From Puffinus mauretanicus (lineage: Eukaryota; Chordata; Aves; Procellariiformes; Procellariidae), in NCBI GenBank assembly GCA_023333565.1, contig JAJKFH010000227.1:2294001-2358000 (forward strand): a stretch of 64,000 bases of DNA. Direction: 5' to 3'. A model generated the notes under the pieces. It searched no databases, was not told the DNA's origin, and saw only the letters and a program-made list of their open reading frames with translations. The first letter of the stretch is position 1, and each line of letters opens with the position of its first letter. Shown here piece after piece: positions 11,701-23,014 of the stretch. The translations under genes were made by a program, and so were the position numbers.

Positions 11701-14700
11701 GTAGTGTTTTTTTATTTAACCTGTAATTTTACCCCACAGATATTAATAACTGTCAAAAGTGGTTAGTCTGTTGTTGTTTTGAACACATGTGTTAGAGTGT
11801 GTCTTTTCCACTCTAAGTTTGTTGCAGCCCAAGTGGATCTTCTGGGGAAATCAGAGAACAGTTGGTATGGATATGTAAACAGCAGTGTAAGTTTATAACC
11901 ATGTGCTTTAGATGTAAAAAAACTTTTCTACAAATGGATGATGATTTAATAATAAGAGCAAAGCTCAAAATTCTGTTTTATCAAGCTTCTCTTTTAAGAA
12001 GTTATCTTCCTCCAGAAACACTGTTTGAAAGAATTAAATGCCACTGATCCTCTGAATGTTTAAGTGCATCTTCAGTTTCTGGAGATCTGGATTGGAGCCT
12101 TCATTTAAATCCTAAGTAAAAAATATAAACGTTTTTTACTGCACTGAAACAAGGTACTGAATGAAGAAGCCCAGGTGTGACCCACTACTGAACTCACATT
12201 TCAGTAGAAGTGAAAAAGGAGGAAGGTCTTAAAACAGCAAACGTACAACCTACCAAATAAAACTGTGTCCAAACTGCTCTATTCTGGTAATTTAAACTGC
12301 TCAAGCAATGCTAAAACATTAATTGTAAGTGTTGTCTGTAAGGTGTACTTGACTTAATCATCACCCATCTCTTTTCTCTTTATCCCCTCCTCATATTTTT
12401 TTAACACAATACATTAATGATATTAAAAAAGGTCCTCACTTTAATCAAGAGTCATTGTTTCAAACCAGAGATCTTTTTGTTGTATAATTATCTTAGTTAT
12501 AATCTTAGCTAAGGAGTTCTGATTTGGAAGAGCTTTTGGAAAGCAGCTCTGATTAAATTGAACTATGTTGCCAGTTGTGAAACTGTTCTTACTCACAGTG
12601 CACTTAACTAATTAAATCTCAAGTCTGGTTAACCTTTCTTTTCTCTTTCTCTCTCTGTCATTTGAAACATCAAAGCTATATAGGTAACTCATGCATTGTG
12701 GTAGAAATGCAGCTAAGCAGTTTGCATCAGGAGATACACCTTTGTGTTTTCATATAAAAGTTTTCTTTCTGAAGTGTGGCTTTTAGAAATTTGAAGTACC
12801 CAGCTGTTCCCATGTTTTTTAGAAGTCTTTTGTGTAGTAGTTATTCTCTGAATACATGAACATGTCTGTTTTAGCAGAAATGTTTTCTGGAGGAAAGAAA
12901 CCACCAAACATGAGTTACAGCATGACGAGTCAAACTTATAAACAAACCTTTTTACTGTGTGAGTATCTAAGAATTTGGATAGAGGCTGGTTTTCGGAAGG
13001 GTTTTGGTAGATGAAAACAATGTAAATACAATGAAAATTAATGTTTTTGCTGTGTTCTCATGAGGCACTGTATGCTGCTTTTTTAATCTGGAGGAAACCT
13101 GTGTTTAAAAATATAGGGAACTTTTCTTGTTCGTTGTCCTCATTTTTTTTCCCCCAGCATGGATTACACATCTTTCTTGTTTAATGGAATAAGAAACAAA
13201 CATTTATCACTAAGAAGTGTTTAAAGTAAATGTCAACAATTGATAGATGTGTTTTTGCTCTTTTAAAAGTCCAGTTAATTTTGACATGAATGTGTTTCTA
13301 CTGTAGTTTTGGAGTACAGCATACACTCAGTTTAAACAAAGTTGTGCTTTTTTAATCTTGAACTTTTAAATTAGGCTTAAAAATGATGAGCAATTGATTA
13401 ATGAAGAGCATTTTTAAAACATCATCATTTGGGCCTTGTGTCTATGTACATGTTATTTTTGTAATGAACTGCTGTAGATCTTCAGAAACTGTTACAAAAA
13501 ACTTGTTTGTCCATTTGTGAGGATTTAGTTGCTATGTGTGTTAAGTGGTTTATAATGCAGTGATTTTTATCCATCTGTTCAGCTGTGATTGGAATGGAGC
13601 TGATATTTCTCTCAGGTGTATTGAAGCTGTACAGAATTGTGTGACTTAAATGTCATGGGCACACTCCAACTTTGTACGGTTCACTGTATTATGCAAAGCA
13701 AAGATAGCATAGGAAGAGATTTCATTAATTTTGCTGATAGGGTTTTGGAGTGGGAGAGCCATTAAGTTTTATGTACTAAACATGCTGAATTTTTTTTTTT
13801 AACAGTTGCATGAGAGTTTGTATGCTAAATGAAGTGATGGCACTATTCTATTTTCCTCTTCAGTTTTCAGATACTGTACTTCTTTACACTTTCAGGGTGG
13901 TAATAGAAGGAAAAAGTTTAGACTGTTAAGTTATTTTGAGGAGACCATTTTTCTCTGCTTTCCAGAATTCGTGTACATTTGTAAAGGTCTGTAAACTGAA
14001 TTGGATTTCACCAAGTAAAATGCTACAGCATTTGCGAATTGATTCTTTAGGCATTCATATCTCTGAAGATATTGGTACTAGTTGATTATGTGGTAAGGTC
14101 TCGTGTATAGTCTCTGTTCACAACAACTTTCATCCTAACATTGTTGCGTTCTTTTGGATTTTGCCTTCCACTGCAAAAAATAATACTGTGAAGAACATTA
14201 GATCCATACTAGTTTTAAATTACAGAAGTTTTAAACCTATGATATTAAGTACCTATATTGTTTTCTGACTTTAATGAGTTCTCTAGTACCGGTATGTGGC
14301 TGTAATCCTGTCACGGGTTGGTTTTCAATTGACTAAGCTATAACCTGGCAACTGTATGCACTTTCATGCTCACCACAAATCTGTTAAAAAATATTCTCAC
14401 ATTCTCAAATATATTTATCTAAACTTTTTAACTGAAGAGTTTCAGCATTAGGCAAAGAAAAGCAAGTTGCAGTAACTATGAACAAGTAAGTTCTGGTAAG
14501 AATGGTGAGTAGATTTTCAGACCATCAACACTTAAAAGGAGCCTTTCATGTTCTTAATAGATAACATCTGAGATGAAAATAATACTCCTTTGTCCAGGCT
14601 CCAGTTACCTCCCATGTTATTTACTGTAAGGCCTCCTCTCTGGCCTTATATTCAGAAAGCTGTTACAAATAGGATTTTCCAAACTCGTCATTTTAACACC

Positions 14701-15014
14701 ATCATCTTCTCCTTGCATCTCTTTCCCTACTCCATGGCACCCTCGTTATGAAGGAAGACCTTGTCCTTTGCCATCTCCCAGTCACTTTTTGAATTGCTCT
14801 GACTTCCTCAGCCATAGATGACAGGTTTCCTTGCTTGTAATGTTTTCAGACTTTTATGCTTTCTTCCACTTCCTTGGGAGGAGATCCTCATAACTATATG
14901 TACATCACTGTCCATAATACTTGCTCATAAAATTGTCTTTTCTCATGGTGTTTACATAAAACTTAGCAATACTTAAGACACCTTTCTTTTAAGATACTTT
15001 AAGATACTCTTGCT

Positions 15015-15160
15015 TTTGGTGATGCCTGCCATCTCAATGTGTTGTCACCTGCCTGCCTCTCTGTAGTACACCTGTTGTCTCCTGCCTTATTCTTGGTTTG
15101 TAAAATTGCTGGGTAAGGACGTTGCATTTGTTCTGTACTTACATAGTACCTTCTGCAACA
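15015..15160 (+). mobile_element. Ancient LINE 3' tail, L3/CR1-like (degenerate)
   Basis: The order of blocks CACCTGTTGTCTC, then a TTGTAAAATTGCTGGG block, then GCATTTGTTCTGTACTT, then a short block of the CAGCACCTAG type, resembles the 3' untranslated end of old amniote CR1/L3 elements (CACCTGTTGTCTC, GTAAGCTCTTTGGGGCAG, TTTTGTTCTGTG, CAGCACCTAGCAC). The pyrimidine-rich DNA upstream, from about 14580, may belong to the same insertion. Divergence is high and the match is from memory, so this is tentative. Confidence 0.4.
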
Positions 15161-18100
15161 CTTGATTCTGATTTAAGAGTGTTATACTCTTGGATTTACA
15201 GGAAACAGTCAAGAAGTGTGGCTGTTGCTTACTTGTGATTTCTCATTTGTTGGGTAAACTGCTTGGAATTCATGTATAAAAGATCACACTTAGTTCATAA
15301 AGAGCTCTTTCTGATAAGTCTTGAGCTTGCACTAAATAGCAGTTTCAGAATTTTACACTGTTAAGTACTATTTTACCAAGAAACATATGCAAACAGCAGA
15401 AAGCAAAGAATAGATAATATCCAAATATATTTACTAATTTTTTTTGATAAATTGGTTTTGCTGTGATCAGGCAGTTTTGTGTTTCCTCTGAAGGTGTTGA
15501 ATTTTATTTTGAAAAACTTTACAAGAACTTGCTCTTCAAAATTTCACATTAGAATATCGGTAAAAACAGAATTTGCTTTTTTAATGCAGCTTATATACAG
15601 AAAAAATATTAACTTAAGCAGCTGCTTCAATTTAGCTCAACAAAGCTCAAATGTTGAATACTTACTGTTCAACTAAAGAACAGGCTATCTAAAGGCATTA
15701 TGATTATACTTGCACACTTCTCTAGGAGATATGATGAGAGCGTTATTTTGCTTAATACTAGATATTGCTTTCGAGATACAAGGGGCTTCAAGATGTAAGG
15801 AATATTATAATAATACTGTTCTTCCACGTATTCAGTATATGGTAATATTTAAAATATTTAATCTGTGACTTACTGTACAAACAAGAGGAGCATCTGTTCC
15901 TAAAACATTAATGCACATTATGTTATCCTTTTAAATCTTTCACAGTAGAGTTACTGTCCTATCTTTAATATGGAAGGAAAAAAAAAGCGGGACCTCTCAT
16001 CTTTGTGGTATAGGAATGTCTCATTCAGCATTACTATGCTGCTTTAAAAGCAGATTTTTTTTTGAAATGTCTGTGCTAAAGCCAAGACTTTGAGATTACT
16101 AAGAAAGAAACACACTGTCCTTAGTATCTCCCAAGTATGTGAAATGCTCCATGAAAGCTGTTTTTAAGTGATACAAATAAAATGGCAAGATCCATTGATT
16201 TAGAATTTGGTTCAGTGAACTTTAGACTTGATATACTGACATATGACGTTTGGCATATTCTATGATAGTTTTGTATCATATCTGCTTTCTCTGCATTCCT
16301 TTAACTGCATTTTAAGACTATAAAAAATATAGAATTAGAAATGTAAACATGCATATTTTTTAAGAAGATAAGGGAAAACTGGTCTACATAGTGTGCTAAT
16401 TAAAGGATGAATAATATTTTTCCAAAGAAAGTTGTTTAGTCACATATTGTCTCTTCAACTTGGCATCTGAAACAGTTATTTTACAATAGTAGTATTAAAC
16501 AGTGCTCTGCATTTGCTTTCCAAATGTGAATCCAAGTAGCTATTTATACGTGGCCCAGACTTATCTGTCCATGGGATTTTCCAGTTCACTGTAAGATCAG
16601 ATCTCGCATATTATATGATCATTTGCAGCACTTTGCTTTTCCTGCCAAGCTCCGTATGACCAGATACAGACAGCGAGAATGAACTTTTAAATAGCAAACT
16701 TCTTGTACCTTAAAACAATATTATATGTTGCTGATGTGAAGACACTGATGAAACTTCAGGAGCTTCAGTGACTTGTTAAAGCCAACGAAAACTATAGAAA
16801 TTTAATTGCTTTGATTTTTTTTGATTATTGGGAGCAAACAAATGAACAGTGTTTTTTTCTTAACAATGGTTAATTCCAAACAGTGATGTTTGGAATTAAG
16901 AGCATGGTCCACTGTGTAAAGTTAAATACAACAAAGAGGCAATAAACAAGGAAGTGGGCAAAATCTAAATTAGAAATCTGATTTTCTGACATGAAACACG
17001 TTTTCTAGGGGTTTAAAAAGCTCTCTAAGTCCACGGATTTTAATTTTCTCAATTTTATCTGGAATTTTTTTAGCTGATCGTTTTAAATTACAGATGATCG
17101 CATAGTCCTCACTTTCTACTTCTGTTGAATAAATTCCCTGGCCTTCCATGAGTCATAAAGTAAGTGAATTTCCTCTTTCTCTCATGGATTTAACCGTGTA
17201 CTAAAACTGAGGCCTTATTTTTAACAAACAAGTAATCTCACTGATGTTATGCTGAGAGCTCTATGCACACCATAGTATTTGCTGAGACAAGTGTGCTTTG
17301 GTACTGCATCCCCATACATGTTCTTTCATGCTGTCAGACAACGGAAGAAAGCACGAGTGCAGGGGAGTGCAGGATATATTGTCAGAATATCTCGGGTAGT
17401 GTACCGGTCCTCTAACCTTTGGGGCTTAGAAGTTAACTGGAACTGTGTCTGTTCAGTTGTACTGTACTGTTGTACTGTTCCTTTGTGCTGTACAGAAGAT
17501 TATACTTGGAGCATGAGATTCTTCTGGCTATCTTTCTTCTATATTTACGTGGAAATTAAACCTTTTTTCCCATGAGAAGAGTCAAGCGAAAAACTCCAGT
17601 TCTGTGTCCAGGGTTTCTGATGTTCGTGGATGTGTGTGTGTTGTATGCTTCCTTTTGCCAGAACTCCCAGCGTCTTAACTGCTTTTTGTGGTGAGAGGAG
17701 GTTTTGATGAACATAGCTTTAAAGCTAGTTCTTTAACCTTTCTTTTAGCACAAGCAGTGCTCTGTAGTCTCTGTCAGTTAATCACTAATCCTGTGAACTC
17801 TTGCAGGAGCAAAGGACTCGGGCTAATTGACAGAAGTTTATTTGAAAAGATGATGTTGAATCTTCTACACATCAGCCAAAATATTATTTAGTTTCTCTAG
17901 AAATAGGGGGTTATTTTTGTAGGTTAGGATTTGGGTTTGTGGTTTGTTTTTTTTTTTTTTAAGGTTAATTAATCTTTCTGCCTTTGTACTGCAGCTACCA
18001 GTCGTTTTTCTCTGCTGCAAATGCCAGATTTGCACACAGCCTTCTTAATAAAATAAACACAACTACTTGGAATAATGGCACATGCTAATCTAAGTGTTTA

Positions 18101-18999
18101 TGCGGGCAGGTGTTTCCTTTTGTTTTTCCTTGTTTTAAAGGAGTGATTGACAGCACCTAGCGAGACAGCGGAGCCTAGCTTTGCTTCTAGTCTTACTGCT
18201 AATGCTCACATGTCAGACTAGGGGAGTGTATCCCAATGGAAAGATGTGAGTAACAGTTAAGTGTCATCTCCCCGGGCGGGGAAAACACATACACTTGTCG
18301 AGAGCAAGTCTGAAAGCCACAGTGACTCTTGTCTGGTTTTTGTTCTCTTGACATAGGTTTTCTTGATACTAACCTTAAAGCTCACTTGTCCTGTTTCCAT
18401 AGAAATACTTGTTTGTGCAGCAGCCCCAGCCGCCTCTTGTCTTCTTGCGCATGCCTGCCGAAAGGGAGGAATGGTCAGCTGTGTTGTGAGATAAAAGAAA
18501 CGGACTTAATACAGTAAAAAAAGATTTGAAAACAGCATTGAAAAGTAAACTAGTTCTGCATTCAGTAGAATGGAGATAAAGGCAAATTTTCTGATCTTTA
18601 AAAAAACATTGAAGAGGAGCTAGAAATTAGTCTGTCATTGAAATGAGCTTCTGAGTACAGAGAGGAAATCAGATAAAAATGTCAGGACTTTTAACACTGA
18701 AAGTAGAAATGATCAAGAGCCACTTCTCTGATACAATATTTGGTGTAAAGAAACTCAAGGAAGTGCCTTTCCACATAGCACTTAAAATGCATTCAAATGT
18801 AGCAAGGCCATTAGGAAAATTAAAGAAAGCAAAATACTTCAGGGCAAACCAAAAAAGGTGTGTGCTTAACTGAGCTACAGATGAGTGTGTGCATTTATGC
18901 TTCATTATTTTTAAGAAAAGTGTGTTCTTTGACTGTATTCTTCCTCCCCAACCCTTCACGTGTTTGTGTTTTGGTAGCCTTTAAGGAATAGAAGAAGCT

Positions 19000-19075
19000 G
19001 TGTATGGTTGTACAGTGCCTAGTGGAGTCCTGGCTCGGTATCTGGCTATTGCAATGTATGTACTAAATAACCTGA
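19000..19075 (+). mobile_element. Ancient LINE 3' end, L3/CR1-like (degenerate)
   Basis: GTTGTACAGTGCCTAG, then GGAGTCCTGGCTCGGTATC, then TATTGCAATGTATG, parallels the terminal part of old amniote CR1/L3 elements (TGTACAGCACCTAG, GGGGTCCTGGTCC, CTACGGTAATACAAATAA). It would be the part that follows the tail seen at 15 kb. It is short and diverged, consistent with an insertion that predates birds. Confidence 0.45.
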
Positions 19076-19689
19076 CTTATCTAGATTCTATCCAGATATT
19101 ACGTATAATGCCTGATAATACACGTAAAGAACCATTTCAGTAAGGATAATAGGATGTTTGAGTGCTAGGAGCTTCAAGTGATGCAGCTTTAATCAATAGT
19201 GTATGTACTTAATTGTTCAGAGAGAACTTCCATCAAACTCCCAGTCTTTTTTTTCTTTTTCTTTATTCAGTCTGTCTTCTCCCATACCACACCACTTGTT
19301 CAGAGCAGTTCTGCCTCCCCCATAACTGGCACTATACTTCCTCTTTTCACCAGTGTTTTGTGTGCCAATCTCATCATATTTGCTCTATGCAAAGTGCCAG
19401 ATGTGTTGGCAGGCCCGTAGGAATTATTTTTATATACAGTAAGGAATAGGTTAGCTTTTGTGCCCTCAGGTAGCTGCAGTGAGACAGTAGAGTCATGGTT
19501 AACTTTAGTCATGCAAGTACCCTTTCTGTTGAAGCTTTTAAAGCCGGAGGAAAATGCAAGAGAGAATTTAATGTGGGGCTTGTGTTCATAGGTCAGAATA
19601 ACAAGATAGTGTCTTTTTTCCAGGCTGTTAGCAATAAAAGAACAGTTGCATGTGGTAAAAACAGTATGTTCTGGACTCTCTGCCAGTTT

Positions 19690-19720
19690 AAAAAAAAAAA
19701 AAAAAAGAGAGAGAGAGAAG
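19690..19720. repeat. Simple repeat: A17 followed by (GA)n
   Basis: Seventeen A (19690-19706) are followed by a GAGAGAGAGAGAAG tract. This could be the tail of a retroposed sequence or a plain microsatellite. No target-site duplication was identified by eye. Confidence 0.85.
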
Positions 19721-21995
19721 ATTATTTTGCAAATTGGAAAAAATCTTTGGTTCATATAGATTGATAGCATTTGTGAAACAAGACTGCAGGTGAAAGCTGT
19801 TCAGTAAGTAGTAATAACTCTTATAAATGTAATAGTAATTCTGTGAACTGGTAAGGAAGTAAAATTTTGATAGGATGTAGAATCATTTACGCAGGCTTCC
19901 TAGAATGTCTTTGAAAAACTTACACATTTATCCAGAGATGTTTTTGCTTTGCCAGCCCTGCCCAAATTTTTATAAAACGGTCAATTTATCTTCAGGAACA
20001 GACTGTTGTTTTCCCTGATAATGTTAACCAGACTTGTGGTGAAGCCAGACACAGTGGCATTCAAAACAAGTCATAATTAATCTGAACCACCTTCTTTTTC
20101 AGATGGCACCTGGTACTGTGAGCAGAAAACAGCTAGTGTGCCCTATTACATAGTTCAGGATAAAAAGTAAGGTACAAATGAAATATATATATATGAAAAT
20201 CGTGAGCGTATAAAAATATATTCAGAACAGAGCATTAAGTTCTGATTTCTACACAAAAAAGTTTGAGGGACTAGCTGCTACATACATCCGCAATAAATAT
20301 TTTTCCTTACAAATTATTACAGTTGATAATCTGATGTTTATAATGATATATCAGTCTTGCATAATCTAATGTTTGCTTCATACTGTCATTATTCATTGCA
20401 GTAAACTTGCATCTGACATGTGGTATGACTCAACCCAAAGGTCATGTTGGAAAAGTGTTTTTTAGTGTTTGAGTTGTTTTTATGTTATATTTTATTGCAT
20501 ACTTTTGGCTTGTAGTATAGTAAAATGCAGGCTGCTTAACCTATGCCAGTACTTGGAAATAAAGATGCTGCTTGCTCAGGGGTCCTGTTCAATGTGAAAA
20601 GGATATGTTCATCTGTCTGAACTCTGTCACCCTATTTTGTGACTGGAAGGGTTATGGAAACCAGGAAATTGTGACTTTGTATTATACCGTGAAACTCTAA
20701 AGGCACTTAATGAAAGATAAATCATGTAATTGAATGACTTGTTCACATTTTTACCATTCTGAAGGTGTGTGAAACAACGAGATACTGTAAAGCTCTAGTA
20801 TGGAAGGGCTGAGTGACTCCTAAGTCAGGAAGCTTTGTTTTACTCCACAAAGTTGAGCAAACATAGAAATCAAATCCAAATGGTCTGTGTCAGTGAACAT
20901 TGAAATAGTACTGGAATGTTCTATGCAGTCAAGATTTGTACTGGAAATTTTGTTTTTATCTGGAATGAGAGTCTCATCCTAGGTCCTGTGTTGCATCCTC
21001 CACTTCAGTAGGGATTGGTCATCCTTATGAGCTCTGTTCTATTTTCTGGTTAGTCTTGAATCCACTAACTTTTGGCATTGTCTGCAAAGATTAATTTCGG
21101 TGAAGGCTTAGTATTCCTCTTAAAATGAATAGTTTTTCCCAGCAAACTGAGAGGCTGGGACAGAAATAAAAAAACTTCTTTCTCTATAAAATGTGTATGT
21201 GTATACACAAGAGAAGTTAGGTATAGTTCTCCTGCTAACGACCTTATACTTGAATAGAAGGGAAGATGGACTTGGCAGATGATTAGCGATTGATTCATTA
21301 TCTTTATGCTGGGCCTGCTCCGTGGTAAACTGTGTGTTTAGGAAATAATGTAGACTACTGGCCACTGAATTTGAAGGAAGATCAAAATTTTGGTTGGGAT
21401 CTCTAGCATAATTTCAAATGATTGTCATTGCTTGAAATACTCTTTTAAAGTGATTAAATAAGTTACTGCTCACTATTGATTAATATTTCTTAAATTTATA
21501 ATCTTGCTTAGACGCATTTTAATCTGATGCTTTTGGGGAAAAATGTGGTTTAAAGCTGTTAGCTTCTTGACATTAGCTGTACTTCAAGAATATTATGGGA
21601 TTGCAGTAATCTTCATTTTTAGGGGATGACTAACTTGATGAATGAGAACACTGTGACTATAGTGTGCTCTTTCAGCTGTTGGCCTCTAGTATGAGACACT
21701 TTAAAAAGATATCTGAGAGCAAGTTAGACATCTGGACTAATCACACCAGTTCCTCGTGTAGGCCAGAACATTAATGGCAATAACTTTTGGTCACCATTGG
21801 TGTGGATTTGAGAATAACTTTTTATCTGTAGCAAATCTTGTGAGCCTATTAGTCATGCTAAATTTTAAAAAAGTTTATGGAGACTACGAAGAAAACTGGA
21901 AGAGCTCATAATAACTTAAGAAACATTGACTGTAACTTGAACTTAACTGTTTCATTCTGTGCCAAAATTAGAATTTCCACAATCTCTGTTTTTAG

Positions 21996-22235
21996 AGGAT
22001 TACCCCAATGGGACATGGCTTGGAGATGAAAATAATCCTGAGATGCGGGTCCGTTGCCCCATCACCCCTGCTGACATGCTGCACATCAGCACGAACTGCC
22101 GCACAGCCGAGAAGATGGCACTGACATTGCTTGATTATCTCTTCCATCGGGAAATTCAGGCCATCTCCAACCTTTCGGGCCAGGGGAAACATGGGAAGAA
22201 GCAACTTGATCCTCTCATGATTTACGGAATTCGCT
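21996..22235 (+). CDS. BANP: BANP coding exon: BEN domain, N-terminal two thirds
   Basis: This 240-nt exon holds AG completing Glu from the previous exon, 79 full codons, and a final T that joins GT of the next exon (TGT, Cys). It encodes DYPNGTWLGDENNPEMRVRC, followed by ITPADMLHISTNCRTAEKMA, LTLLDYLFHREIQAISNLSG and QGKHGKKQLDPLMIYGIRC. This is the signature of the BANP BEN domain, a helical DNA-binding fold; BANP uses it to read CGCG-containing sites. Basic residues (RVRC, KHGKK) are in the expected places and no residue is disrupted. The acceptor is CTGTTTTTAG; an AG two bases further on would break the frame. The donor is CGCT/GTGAGT, a strong consensus. This exon is more GC-rich and CpG-containing than the surrounding intron, as expected for conserved coding sequence. 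Confidence 0.98.
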
Positions 22236-22877
22236 GTGAGTATAATACTGAAACTTTTGAATTTATACTGTGTAGATAAGGCAGAAGCTGTCTGCTACTT
22301 GCAGTTAAACTACGTTTTGTAAGAAGGGGGTATGTATTATTGTTGCCAGACACATGTTTTGTTAGCTTTTGTTTATGAAGGAATCCTGATGGGCTGGTTT
22401 AATTTAGTTTGTTGTGGATGTTCACCAGAAATTCCTCAATCTTGAAATCTGAATTCAGATTTCTTTGCAACTACCAGCTGTGAGCGCACCAAGTGTAGTT
22501 AATATCAGAAAATACTACTTTCTCAGATAACAGAACAACTAATAAAACAAATTACACAAATTTAAATATTGTTCAAGTGTTCAAAACAGTATGGTCTTGA
22601 ATCTTAATTTTTTACTTCCCATTTATGTGTATTATTTCAAAAGATTTGCTGACACCGAGATGGAAAAAATTTGCAATCTTGACTAAAGGAGAGATTAAGT
22701 ATCATAAAGTCTGTGGATTCATAACAGGAATGCATATGATGCTGATGTACTTCTGTCTGCTCCAGTGTGCATGAGTCTTTTGGTTATTAAAGCTATTATG
22801 CAGTAATGAACAGATATTACTTATATCAAAGATGCAATTTTTGTCAATTTAAAAGGAATCAAATGTGTTTTGCATAT

Positions 22878-23014
22878 AGAATATAGTCACTCATTTTAAG
22901 TGAAAAGAAGAATCTGGACATATGCATCCTGTTTATATAGAGCAAGGACATACAGAATATAGTAGGCATAGCCACTAGTTTTGAGTGAAGAAGAATCTGG
23001 ACATATGCATCTTG
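22878..23014. repeat. Imperfect tandem duplication, period about 76-83 bp
   Basis: AGAATATAG occurs at 22878 and 22954, and AGAAGAATCTGGACATATGC at 22906 and 22989. The blocks between them are related (ATTTTAAGTGA versus GTTTTGAGTGA). The offset changes from 76 to 83 bp because the second copy has a short insertion. It looks like a local intronic duplication that has since diverged. No coding or RNA function is evident. Confidence 0.85.

Larger units (their letters stand above)
8737..21995 (+). other. BANP: BANP intron, 13.3 kb
   Basis: An AT-rich intron without a recognised exon. It contains two candidate ancient LINE tails (about 15015-15160 and 19000-19075), a poly(A)/(GA)n tract (19690-19720) and many T-rich runs. 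The longest ORFs (116 codons at 10348-10698 plus; 156 codons at 19300-19770 minus) have low-complexity or unremarkable sequence and no recognisable domain. The 3' end is CTCTGTTTTTAG, a good acceptor. Confidence 0.8.

Noticed and set aside
19300..19770. 156-codon minus-strand ORF, the longest outside BANP
   Set aside because: It contains a poly-Phe/Ser stretch from the A/GA repeat and no recognisable domain, it is antisense in an intron, and it overlaps other ORFs in opposite frames. A chance ORF is the simplest reading.
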